A DNA stretch of 64,000 bases from Nodularia sp034931045 (GTDB lineage Bacteria; Cyanobacteriota; Cyanobacteriia; Cyanobacteriales; Nostocaceae), in NCBI RefSeq assembly GCF_034931045.1, contig NZ_JAYGHH010000024.1, positions 1 to 64,000 on the forward strand. The letters are read 5' to 3'. This document shows, piece by piece, positions 8,388-21,191 of the stretch. Each line of letters opens with the position of its first letter. The first letter of the stretch is position 1. The notes below the pieces were generated by a model that was not told the origin of the DNA, ran no database searches, and saw nothing but the letters and a program-made list of their open reading frames with translations. The position numbers and the translations under genes were made by a program.

Positions 8388-11300
8388 GTTTCAATCCCTG
8401 ATAGGGATTATTTGTAATTGCAATAAGTAATTTGGCTTCGCTTACGCTTGCGGGACAAAGGTTTCAATCCCTGATAGGGATTATTTGTAATTGCAATGGT
8501 AGTAATCTCTCACAGATTTCCTCGATTCTTCGTGTTTCAATCCCTGATAGGGATTATTTGTAATTGCAATGAGCATCGCTATATTCCAAGAACTACTGGA
8601 GTCTGTTTCAATCCCTGATAGGGATTATTTGTAATTGCAATGCAGATTGGATATATTGCCACTGCCCTTGCATGGTTTCAATCCCTGATAGGGATTATTT
8701 GTAATTGCAATAGTCATTTATACCAGAAATATTTTTTCTAATACTGATGTTTCAATCCCTGATAGGGATTATTTGTAATTGCAATGTGTTGCGATAGGAA
8801 GGTTTCAAGAATTACTTTCTGTTTCAATCCCTGATAGGGATTATTTGTAATTGCAATGTAATCCTGCCAGATTTGCGGTAGAGGGCTATCGTGTTTGTTT
8901 CAATCCCTGATAGGGATTATTTGTAATTGCAATTCTATGGGAGCAAATCATCAAAGATGAAGCGAAGCGTTTCAATCCCTGATAGGGATTATTTGTAATT
9001 GCAATATGGATAATTTTCTTGCGCCATCAGGATGAATAAGTTTCAATCCCTGATAGGGATTATTTGTAATTGCAATAATATCGATTGAAGGATTTTGAAC
9101 TACTGCATATAGTTTCAATCCCTGATAGGGATTATTTGTAATTGCAATTAGTAAGTATAGCAAAGGCGATCGCCTAGTCCTGGTTTCAATCCCTGATAGG
9201 GATTATTTGTAATTGCAATACCAGATACTTCCATAGCAGATGCAATTTCCGCATTAGTTTCAATCCCTGATAGGGATTATTTGTAATTGCAATTTTGACG
9301 GCTTCTAGATCCGAGCAAATATATTTGTTTCAATCCCTGATAGGGATTATTTGTAATTGCAATCTGATTACTTGATTCAACGTGCTGAGATTGCTGAGTT
9401 TCAATCCCTGATAGGGATTATTTGTAATTGCAATTCGGGTTTGTTGGTGACGGCGCTGTGCTGGTTGAGTGGGTTTCAATCCCTGATAGGGATTATTTGT
9501 AATTGCAATCTGCCCAGCCCGACCTGCTTGGCGATGATGTCACGGTTTCAATCCCTGATAGGGATTATTTGTAATTGCAATAAGAGGTGGAGAAAACCAC
9601 ACGTACCGAAGAAATCAGTTTCAATCCCTGATAGGGATTATTTGTAATTGCAATAGTTTTTCTGTTAATTTTGGCGATCGCACCATGAAGTTTCAATCCC
9701 TGATAGGGATTATTTGTAATTGCAATCTAACACTAGATAACGTCAAAGCATACGCAATTGAAGTTTCAATCCCTGATAGGGATTATTTGTAATTGCAATT
9801 TACCATCTACTGTTCCTGTAGCTTTCCAGGCTTGTTTCAATCCCTGATAGGGATTATTTGTAATTGCAATAAATTATGATCATACAGGGTTCGACCCGTG
9901 TACATCTGTTTCAATCCCTGATAGGGATTATTTGTAATTGCAATCCAACCAGCAGAACCAGAAAGAGGAACCAACCCCCGTTTCAATCCCTGATAGGGAT
10001 TATTTGTAATTGCAATACAAAAATAAAAATGATATTAAATTTGATATTGTGCTGTTTCAATCCCTGATAGGGATTATTTGTAATTGCAATTTTCTCGAAT
10101 TAACTGGCGAAGATGCCGAGATATTGTTTCAATCCCTGATAGGGATTATTTGTAATTGCAATTGACCTGATTTTTCAGAGTAATGGTCAAGCAATCGGGT
10201 TTCAATCCCTGATAGGGATTATTTGTAATTGCAATGATGATTGCCACCTTTGAGGAACTACTGGAATCTGTTTCAATCCCTGATAGGGATTATTTGTAAT
10301 TGCAATCTATTTTGTGCTATTTCTACAGCGCTAACAGAAGGTTTCAATCCCTGATAGGGATTATTTGTAATTGCAATGCTAAAGGCTATTACTTAGATTA
10401 CTCTAGCTATAGGTTTCAATCCCTGATAGGGATTATTTGTAATTGCAATTATTATTTAGAATCTTTTGCTGCTGCTGGTTTAAGTTTCAATCCCTGATAG
10501 GGATTATTTGTAATTGCAATAAGTAAATATAGAGAAATTAAAATCTCTCCCCCTGGTTTCAATCCCTGATAGGGATTATTTGTAATTGCAATCAATAGGG
10601 AGTTGGTCGCTTGGAAGTGTTACGGGAAGTTTCAATCCCTGATAGGGATTATTTGTAATTGCAATATGGTTGCAAATGGAGAGTTTGGGTTGGTTCGTCC
10701 AGTTTCAATCCCTGATAGGGATTATTTGTAATTGCAATGGTTTCCCCCTTACTAGTCCCGAAAGTCAAGGTTATGTTTCAATCCCTGATAGGGATTATTT
10801 GTAATTGCAATGTCTTAGCAGTCATCGAATAAAATTCAAAATCACGTGTTTCAATCCCTGATAGGGATTATTTGTAATTGCAATTTTTGGGCAGTATTCA
10901 GCGAATCTAAAAAGAATGGAGTTTCAATCCCTGATAGGGATTATTTGTAATTGCAATAGTAGGCGCGAAGGTGGTTTTTGAAGCCACAGCAGTTTCAATC
11001 CCTGATAGGGATTATTTGTAATTGCAATCTTAAAGATTGGTTCAACTTGTTGCCACAAAGCAATAGTTTCAATCCCTGATAGGGATTATTTGTAATTGCA
11101 ATACACCCTAGCTAACGAATCAATCCTTAATGCCCACGTTTCAATCCCTGATAGGGATTATTTGTAATTGCAATAGTTGTTGCGCTACGAACCAACCCCG
11201 CTTTTCTTTGTTTCAATCCCTGATAGGGATTATTTGTAATTGCAATTAATTTGCAAAGGCTTGTCTTCTCGCTATGATTTGGTTTCAATCCCTGATAGGG

Positions 11301-14300
11301 ATTATTTGTAATTGCAATTATCCTCTAAATCAGGGTCGTACAATTTACAAGTGTTTCAATCCCTGATAGGGATTATTTGTAATTGCAATGATATTGCAAA
11401 TGCCGGAATCAGTGATTTGGCAACGTTTCAATCCCTGATAGGGATTATTTGTAATTGCAATAAAAAGTAAAATTAATTATAGCTTGATAGTGTTTGTTTC
11501 AATCCCTGATAGGGATTATTTGTAATTGCAATTAGAGATAGAGTACAGCCACTAATATTTCGAGTCTGTTTCAATCCCTGATAGGGATTATTTGTAATTG
11601 CAATATGGTTTTGTTAAGGGTGTTTCTCTGATAGAGGGGTTTCAATCCCTGATAGGGATTATTTGTAATTGCAATGAAAAACGAGTATGAGTTGCGGGGG
11701 ATTTAAATGGTTTCAATCCCTGATAGGGATTATTTGTAATTGCAATCTTTTTATCTTCGGTATTGGGGGAGGGGGTAGTTTCTTCAGTTTCAATCCCTGA
11801 TAGGGATTATTTGTAATTGCAATCAATTCTTTCGCCCTAGTAATGGGTTCAAGTGCAGTTTCAATCCCTGATAGGGATTATTTGTAATTGCAATAGCATC
11901 CTCTGTTTATTCTTTGGATACAGATAAACGTTTCAATCCCTGATAGGGATTATTTGTAATTGCAATGTTTGTGGGACGACTAATCCCGATTTAAAAATTC
12001 GTTTCAATCCCTGATAGGGATTATTTGTAATTGCAATAAAAGCTAATTCAACTTTTTTTGGGACTTCCTGTAGGTTTCAATCCCTGATAGGGATTATTTG
12101 TAATTGCAATAAATACTTCCTCAACCCCCCGCATCCCATTAGCGTTTCAATCCCTGATAGGGATTATTTGTAATTGCAATGTAATCAGCGCAATTTAACA
12201 CCTCCTCCATTCGCAAGTTTCAATCCCTGATAGGGATTATTTGTAATTGCAATCTGAGTACTGAGTACACATTACACCAATAAGTTAAGGTTTCAATCCC
12301 TGATAGGGATTATTTGTAATTGCAATAATTTAGTCAATGTTTTTCGTGGGGGCAAGCCCGGTTTCAATCCCTGATAGGGATTATTTGTAATTGCAATCCC
12401 TTGCCCGTTTAGGTTGGGATTGGGAAAGCCTGTTTCAATCCCTGATAGGGATTATTTGTAATTGCAATAGAAAGAGTTTGAATATTGGGATGCATACCTT
12501 AAGTTTCAATCCCTGATAGGGATTATTTGTAATTGCAATAAATGCTAGTAATCGTGTCCCAATGTTTACCTATAGTTTCAATCCCTGATAGGGATTATTT
12601 GTAATTGCAATCTGTCACAATAACAGTTATCGCAAGTGTAGCCGTCTACTAAGTCTTTTCTGTTTCAATCCCTGATAGGGATTATTTGTAATTGCAATTT
12701 TAGGAATATATAGTACCCACGTAATCAGAGTAGAGTTTCAATCCCTGATAGGGATTATTTGTAATTGCAATCTATTGGTAGTAACCTATTGTCCGGGTTT
12801 AAGAAAGTTTCAATCCCTGATAGGGATTATTTGTAATTGCAATAACTCAAAACCCGGCCGGTTTTCTTTAGATTCTTTAGTTTCAATCCCTGATAGGGAT
12901 TATTTGTAATTGCAATGATATTCCCGCCGGTGTAATTCAAGAGTTAATGGGTTTCAATCCCTGATAGGGATTATTTGTAATTGCAATCTTTGATTGGGAT
13001 TCGCTCTAAATCCCTAATCGGAGTTTCAATCCCTGATAGGGATTATTTGTAATTGCAATGTGACCCCTCCGGAAATAAGTGGTACGCTCAATGCGATTTC
13101 GTTTCAATCCCTGATAGGGATTATTTGTAATTGCAATAACACGGATTCAAGGCTGAGGGTGTCGAGCCATTGTTTCAATCCCTGATAGGGATTATTTGTA
13201 ATTGCAATTCGTGTAACTTATCCTAAGTGGCGTTCTATTCGTAGTTTCAATCCCTGATAGGGATTATTTGTAATTGCAATTTAAGCCTACTAATGCTTCA
13301 ATTAAGCTAAATCAGTTTCAATCCCTGATAGGGATTATTTGTAATTGCAATCTAACCTAGAAATTATCAAAGCCCTTAAATCCCAAGTTTCAATCCCTGA
13401 TAGGGATTATTTGTAATTGCAATGGGACTTAATAATTAACTCCAGAGATATCAATAGCGTTTCAATCCCTGATAGGGATTATTTGTAATTGCAATAGGGG
13501 CAAGGAAGTCATTAAGGCACTTTTCAATTGTTTCAATCCCTGATAGGGATTATTTGTAATTGCAATGATTATCCTCCGCCCCGAATAACGGAAGCTTTGT
13601 TTCAATCCCTGATAGGGATTATTTGTAATTGCAATTTTTGGGTTCTATCGCAACCCGTTTCAAGAAAGTTTCAATCCCTGATAGGGATTATTTGTAATTG
13701 CAATTGATTGCATTCAAGGGCAAACCTCAATAATTTGCGGGTTTCAATCCCTGATAGGGATTATTTGTAATTGCAATTCGATTGACCAATCTAACCATTG
13801 GCTCTTATTTCGTTTCAATCCCTGATAGGGATTATTTGTAATTGCAATTTTCCAAAATGTATCACGCGAAACATTAAATTCACGTTTCAATCCCTGATAG
13901 GGATTATTTGTAATTGCAATATTCTTCCCGTTCGTGCGGGGGGAGGAAGGTTTTTGTTTCAATCCCTGATAGGGATTATTTGTAATTGCAATAAATGACA
14001 GGGGTAAGGTGACTGAATTAGCTATAGTTTCAATCCCTGATAGGGATTATTTGTAATTGCAATGCCCAATTTCTACAATTTTTTCGCAATGGTTGGGCCG
14101 TTTCAATCCCTGATAGGGATTATTTGTAATTGCAATTAAAACAAACGTCCTGCCCCGCCTATCACTAAAAGTTTCAATCCCTGATAGGGATTATTTGTAA
14201 TTGCAATAGTTTGACGCTCGAAAGCAGATGTTTATCTTGCGCGTTTCAATCCCTGATAGGGATTATTTGTAATTGCAATTATAAAGTTTATCTAGTTATA

Positions 14301-17300
14301 GTGGATGGCATAAGGTTTCAATCCCTGATAGGGATTATTTGTAATTGCAATAAAGAAAGGGTGATTAACAGTTCCCGACTTTTAAGTTTCAATCCCTGAT
14401 AGGGATTATTTGTAATTGCAATGTTTTGATTTAGCCCGTGAGAATAAACGACCAAAGTTTCAATCCCTGATAGGGATTATTTGTAATTGCAATACTCCAG
14501 TTATTACTGCTTATGAAGCGGCTACAGGTTTCAATCCCTGATAGGGATTATTTGTAATTGCAATTTAAATCGAGTAACTCAAACTCTAGAAAATCTTGGG
14601 GTTTCAATCCCTGATAGGGATTATTTGTAATTGCAATGCCGCTTTATCAGCTTTAGTGGATGCGCTTGCCGCGTTTCAATCCCTGATAGGGATTATTTGT
14701 AATTGCAATAGTGCAAAAAATATTCTGGTTGTCAACTGAAGCGGTTTCAATCCCTGATAGGGATTATTTGTAATTGCAATCTCCGGGGACTACGAGCTTA
14801 CGCCAATTGTCGTCAGTTTCAATCCCTGATAGGGATTATTTGTAATTGCAATTCCCCCGCCACCCTCTGCGATTAATTCTTGGATGAAATTGTTTCAATC
14901 CCTGATAGGGATTATTTGTAATTGCAATGTATTTGAAAAGCTACAGGCGTGGGGACTATCCCCGTTTCAATCCCTGATAGGGATTATTTGTAATTGCAAT
15001 GGCTTACGATTTGCACTTAGACAAACTAAAATCTGTTTCAATCCCTGATAGGGATTATTTGTAATTGCAATCAAATAAATGCCGGAATAAATGGTTTATC
15101 TTCTCGTTTCAATCCCTGATAGGGATTATTTGTAATTGCAATGCGGTAAGCTATAATTCCCTTTAAGAAAGGGTTAGTTTCAATCCCTGATAGGGATTAT
15201 TTGTAATTGCAATTCTAATAATTACTAATGTCATTTGCTTTTCTTCCTTGTTTCAATCCCTGATAGGGATTATTTGTAATTGCAATGACTTTAAGCGAAA
15301 AGTTTGGTTATCAGATGTGGAGTTTCAATCCCTGATAGGGATTATTTGTAATTGCAATTGTTTTTTTCTTTGGCGATCGCACTAATTAAGGCAGTTTCAA
15401 TCCCTGATAGGGATTATTTGTAATTGCAATGATTACCATTAATATCTCTCTTTCTACTTTCTACCTGTTTCAATCCCTGATAGGGATTATTTGTAATTGC
15501 AATGGGAGTTTTAGCTTCCCCAAAGCTGTGCTGATAGGTTTCAATCCCTGATAGGGATTATTTGTAATTGCAATGACAATATATTCTTCATTGTTGCCAA
15601 CGGTTTTGTGTTTCAATCCCTGATAGGGATTATTTGTAATTGCAATTATTACTACCACGAACTAGATGAAATGGTAGTAGGTTTCAATCCCTGATAGGGA
15701 TTATTTGTAATTGCAATCTAACCAGGAAATACGGGGAGAAAGGCACTAAAAAAGGTTTCAATCCCTGATAGGGATTATTTGTAATTGCAATCTTTTAGTA
15801 TTCCAGACCGCTTTGAACTGCTTTATGTTTCAATCCCTGATAGGGATTATTTGTAATTGCAATCTGTCAAACAAGGTTTATACAGTCGTGTATGTCTAAC
15901 GTTTCAATCCCTGATAGGGATTATTTGTAATTGCAATGTAAGGTTTAGCCGAAGGGTTTAATTCCAGAGTTTCAATCCCTGATAGGGATTATTTGTAATT
16001 GCAATTTTTGGAACTGGTGCAAGCCCCACTTTGAGACAGGTTTCAATCCCTGATAGGGATTATTTGTAATTGCAATTCCCCCGCAGAAGGAGATTTATAT
16101 ATTGTCCCGTTTCAATCCCTGATAGGGATTATTTGTAATTGCAATCGAAATATCTCGACGTAGTTTTTTAGACCATGTTTAGGGTTTCAATCCCTGATAG
16201 GGATTATTTGTAATTGCAATCTGGAGCAACGGCAATAGCAACCCACCCGTTAAAGTTTCAATCCCTGATAGGGATTATTTGTAATTGCAATTAGATAGCA
16301 TATAGCAGCTAAATATAAGTAAAAAGTTTCAATCCCTGATAGGGATTATTTGTAATTGCAATTTGAACAATGACAAGAATAGCAATGTATTTGAGGTTTC
16401 AATCCCTGATAGGGATTATTTGTAATTGCAATATCTTCCTTATCCCTTAATATTTCTTGAAAAAATGTTTCAATCCCTGATAGGGATTATTTGTAATTGC
16501 AATTCAAGTAAGGGCAGTCTCTCCAAATTCAGGGAAGGTTTCAATCCCTGATAGGGATTATTTGTAATTGCAATGTTTGGGATATTCGGAGATCGATAAA
16601 CAAGCCCTAAAGTTTCAATCCCTGATAGGGATTATTTGTAATTGCAATGAGGGTGTAGTAATCCTCTCCGGTTGCTTGGCTTCTGGTTTCAATCCCTGAT
16701 AGGGATTATTTGTAATTGCAATCCAATCCCCCAATCAATAAAGCCGTATTCCCAGTCGTTTCAATCCCTGATAGGGATTATTTGTAATTGCAATGAGGTG
16801 GTGCAAAACGGCTACTGGGCAGATGGCAGTTTCAATCCCTGATAGGGATTATTTGTAATTGCAATATAACCTAAACCTCGGTGTAATTGTATATTAATTA
16901 TAGTGTTTCAATCCCTGATAGGGATTATTTGTAATTGCAATTATATAGGTGCGGTAATTTGAATAGACAACATAGAGTTTCAATCCCTGATAGGGATTAT
17001 TTGTAATTGCAATAAAATTATTCAATCACCTTCCCCGGCTCTGCCGGGTTTCAATCCCTGATAGGGATTATTTGTAATTGCAATAATTGGCGAACTCCCG
17101 GACGGTACGGGGATTCAAGAAGAGGTTTCAATCCCTGATAGGGATTATTTGTAATTGCAATCTCCGATCGTGGGTAGGGAGATGTAGTTGTGCTTGTTTC
17201 AATCCCTGATAGGGATTATTTGTAATTGCAATGACCAGTTCCCCAGGGCGTGTTCGATCATACCTGGTTTCAATCCCTGATAGGGATTATTTGTAATTGC

Positions 17301-20300
17301 AATTTAAATAATGATTTTTACTTAGCAATAGCAACTATTAGTTTCAATCCCTGATAGGGATTATTTGTAATTGCAATGTGGCGCAACAACTTACGTGTTG
17401 GAGTTGGGTTGGTTTCAATCCCTGATAGGGATTATTTGTAATTGCAATAATCAGGTTCAATCTCTCCTTGATTTACATTCCCAGTTTCAATCCCTGATAG
17501 GGATTATTTGTAATTGCAATTACCTTAAGAGGGCTACTGGCTGCTCACACAGTGTTTCAATCCCTGATAGGGATTATTTGTAATTGCAATAAGATTCATG
17601 ATATTCATATTGCCCTTGTTCAGTTGTTTCAATCCCTGATAGGGATTATTTGTAATTGCAATTTGATGAATTCACCAGAAGAAACGAGGCTTTACTTGTT
17701 TCAATCCCTGATAGGGATTATTTGTAATTGCAATATCTTTTTCTTGAATGCTGCTTGCTTCCCACAAGGTTTCAATCCCTGATAGGGATTATTTGTAATT
17801 GCAATACAATACCGAATAAACTTGGAAAGCTCAAAATGAGTTTCAATCCCTGATAGGGATTATTTGTAATTGCAATACTGTTAGGAATTATCAAGCGAAT
17901 TCCAACAGGTCGTTTCAATCCCTGATAGGGATTATTTGTAATTGCAATTTAGCCCATCTCCAATACCCAGCACTCAAAAGCCGTTTCAATCCCTGATAGG
18001 GATTATTTGTAATTGCAATTCTTGGGCGGGATTCTATAGCTGGATAGAAAACTGTTTCAATCCCTGATAGGGATTATTTGTAATTGCAATAAGTTTCTAC
18101 TGGCCTTATCTACCAAGCCGCTTTAGTTTCAATCCCTGATAGGGATTATTTGTAATTGCAATTCCTGCCACTGCTTTTACTTGTGATGAGGATAATGTTT
18201 CAATCCCTGATAGGGATTATTTGTAATTGCAATCTAGAAGTCGAAAACCAACAACTTCAACAACGAATCGTTTCAATCCCTGATAGGGATTATTTGTAAT
18301 TGCAATATATCAAAGTAGGGTTGATAATGTCTTCATAAGTAGTTTCAATCCCTGATAGGGATTATTTGTAATTGCAATAAGAAATCTTCCAGGTCGCTCA
18401 AGACTTGAATCTTGTTTCAATCCCTGATAGGGATTATTTGTAATTGCAATAATATCAAAACCACCATTGACAAATCCCAGATCAAGTTTCAATCCCTGAT
18501 AGGGATTATTTGTAATTGCAATTCTGTAGTATCAAGCACATAAAAAATATAAGCTAGTTTCAATCCCTGATAGGGATTATTTGTAATTGCAATACAACGA
18601 TTTTTTCAGCGTTGGGTTTAACTTCTTCCAGTTTCAATCCCTGATAGGGATTATTTGTAATTGCAATTATCGGTGTCCCTGCACTGAGTGAAGAAGATTG
18701 GGTTTCAATCCCTGATAGGGATTATTTGTAATTGCAATGAAACTCAAAGTCCTTTAAAAATCAAGGTTGATGTTTCAATCCCTGATAGGGATTATTTGTA
18801 ATTGCAATGATTTGATTGATATTTCCAAAATGTATCACGGGAGTTTCAATCCCTGATAGGGATTATTTGTAATTGCAATTATGCTCTACCCTGCGAAAAG
18901 CTTTCAGGGGTTCGTTTCAATCCCTGATAGGGATTATTTGTAATTGCAATTTATTAGAAATCTTCCCAGAATTTAAAGCTTCCCCTGTTTCAATCCCTGA
19001 TAGGGATTATTTGTAATTGCAATGTCGCTTGGATTGGTAATTCGGTCGTATAATAAGCGTTTCAATCCCTGATAGGGATTATTTGTAATTGCAATTTTGG
19101 GGGTCATTGATGCTGTAGAGGCGGATATTGAGTTTCAATCCCTGATAGGGATTATTTGTAATTGCAATGTTTCTATTTGCGCTCTGTTTAAATCGTCAGG
19201 TGTTTCAATCCCTGATAGGGATTATTTGTAATTGCAATTGTTGCCGATGGGTCGCTCTTACCCGCACTGGATGGTTTCAATCCCTGATAGGGATTATTTG
19301 TAATTGCAATTCACGTTTTCCGTCTGGTAATTTACGTGAGTAAGGTTTCAATCCCTGATAGGGATTATTTGTAATTGCAATGATATAGCCGCTTGTTTCT
19401 CCTCCGCCGTGCCATACGTTTCAATCCCTGATAGGGATTATTTGTAATTGCAATTCACCCTAAGCACAGCAGGTTTACAATGGTTAGAAGTTTCAATCCC
19501 TGATAGGGATTATTTGTAATTGCAATCTTTTTCACTAGATGATAGTAAAGATGTGTTAGTCAGTTTCAATCCCTGATAGGGATTATTTGTAATTGCAATT
19601 TATCAGACAAAGCCAACAAACCGTGTTGATTAGATTGGTTTCAATCCCTGATAGGGATTATTTGTAATTGCAATAGTATTGAAAACAAAAAGCACCTTGA
19701 AAGACTAGGTTTCAATCCCTGATAGGGATTATTTGTAATTGCAATTATAGATCCGACGATATCGATTACACAGTAACTCATGTTTCAATCCCTGATAGGG
19801 ATTATTTGTAATTGCAATTAGCCACTACTTTAAGGTCAGTATCAGTCAAAAAGGTTTCAATCCCTGATAGGGATTATTTGTAATTGCAATCTGGTAGTCG
19901 ATTTTAGCTTTCCGGTGCAAGTTTTAGGTTTCAATCCCTGATAGGGATTATTTGTAATTGCAATAAGGGGTGGTGATCCTTGATGAAAGCGCTTTTTATG
20001 TTTCAATCCCTGATAGGGATTATTTGTAATTGCAATTTCTGTGAAAATTGCGGGGGCAGTCTGGTGGGGTTGTTTCAATCCCTGATAGGGATTATTTGTA
20101 ATTGCAATAGAAGGTAAGCAGATTAGCACTGTGCAAGTGCTAGTTTCAATCCCTGATAGGGATTATTTGTAATTGCAATACTTAATCACCGACGTGGTGC
20201 GAGTGCATGATCAGTTTCAATCCCTGATAGGGATTATTTGTAATTGCAATCTTTAAGAGTGCGATCATATCCCAAGTCTCTATAGTTTCAATCCCTGATA

Positions 20301-21191
20301 GGGATTATTTGTAATTGCAATCCTGTAGGAACTGCGTAATCTATGCCGTTGTGGGTTTCAATCCCTGATAGGGATTATTTGTAATTGCAATTCCAAAAGA
20401 CAGGGTTTATTTGGTGGATTTTGTATCAGTTTCAATCCCTGATAGGGATTATTTGTAATTGCAATTTATTTCCCTAAATATTTCCTTGTCGTCTTAGCTA
20501 GTTTCAATCCCTGATAGGGATTATTTGTAATTGCAATCAGATTTACTCCTGGAAACATCTTTGCTAATTGATGTTTCAATCCCTGATAGGGATTATTTGT
20601 AATTGCAATGTATTCGGAAGGGGTAAGTAAATCCTTAAGCTCTTTATGTTTCAATCCCTGATAGGGATTATTTGTAATTGCAATTTACCTCCATCTTTAG
20701 GGATAGGGAGGGAGATAAGTTTCAATCCCTGATAGGGATTATTTGTAATTGCAATTTGTGAGGGCATAGTTCCTTGCAGACTTTCTCCGTTTCAATCCCT
20801 GATAGGGATTATTTGTAATTGCAATATTTGGGTAGACAGGTAGTTGAGGCGGGGGTTGATGTTTCAATCCCTGATAGGGATTATTTGTAATTGCAATTTG
20901 ATTCAGTATAGTGCTTTGGGGATTTTTTAATAAGTTTCAATCCCTGATAGGGATTATTTGTAATTGCAATCTTATCATTTAATATTTATTTTTTATTCTC
21001 CGTAGAATTATTGTTTCAATCCCTGATAGGGATTATTTGTAATTGCAATACGTTTTTGCACTAGAAAGAGAAGTCAAGTCTAAGTTTCAATCCCTGATAG
21101 GGATTATTTGTAATTGCAATTTTAAAGTGATTTTGGAGGAAATTATAGTGAGTAGTTTCAATCCCTGATAGGGATTATTTGTAATTGCAAT
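8388..21191 (-). CRISPR. CRISPR array, 178 repeats of 37 bp and 177 spacers, no adjacent cas genes
   Basis: The 37-bp unit read on the plus strand begins GTTTCAATCCCTGATAGGG and ends TTGTAATTGCAAT. I located 178 starts by eye, from 8388 to 21155, at a mean spacing of about 72 bp. Spacers are mostly 34-36 nt (range 31-50). Every repeat I read appeared identical, including both terminal ones. On the minus strand the unit ends GGGATTGAAAC, giving the ATTGAAAC 8-nt handle expected at the 5' end of a crRNA, and it contains a 7-bp stem (AATCCCT/AGGGATT). These features, and the promoter at 21255-21284, indicate transcription right to left with the newest spacers near 21155. Similar repeats accompany type III-B and I-D/I-B systems in cyanobacteria. 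The subtype cannot be fixed here because no cas gene is in the window, so processing must rely on Cas proteins encoded elsewhere. Confidence 0.98.
12612..12661 (-). CRISPR. Outlier 50-nt spacer within the array
   Basis: The spacer between the repeats at 12575 and 12662 is 50 nt, against a usual 34-36 nt. The next longest are 42 nt (20971-21012), 41 nt (13060-13100) and 40 nt (11747-11786, 17085-17124). Flanking repeats are intact, so it is not a merged unit with a decayed repeat between two spacers (that would be ~107 nt). Confidence 0.85.

Noticed and set aside
9871..9907. Spacer with GGGTTCGACCCG resembling a tRNA T-arm
   Set aside because: The stem does not pair correctly beyond one base pair around a T-loop, and no other tRNA arms are in the spacer. 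At most it could derive from a tRNA gene, which I cannot show.
9727..13386. Apparent similarity between spacers 9727-9762 and 13352-13386 (CTAACxCTAGA... TCAAAGC)
   Set aside because: The alignment needs a gap and the translated peptides match weakly. It could be chance among 177 spacers.
8972..20654. Many 60-90 codon open frames within the CRISPR array, encoding repeated FQSLIGIICNCN or IAITNNPYQGLK blocks
   Set aside because: They are translations of the CRISPR repeat read in successive spacers. The blocks are the repeat itself and the parts between are spacers.
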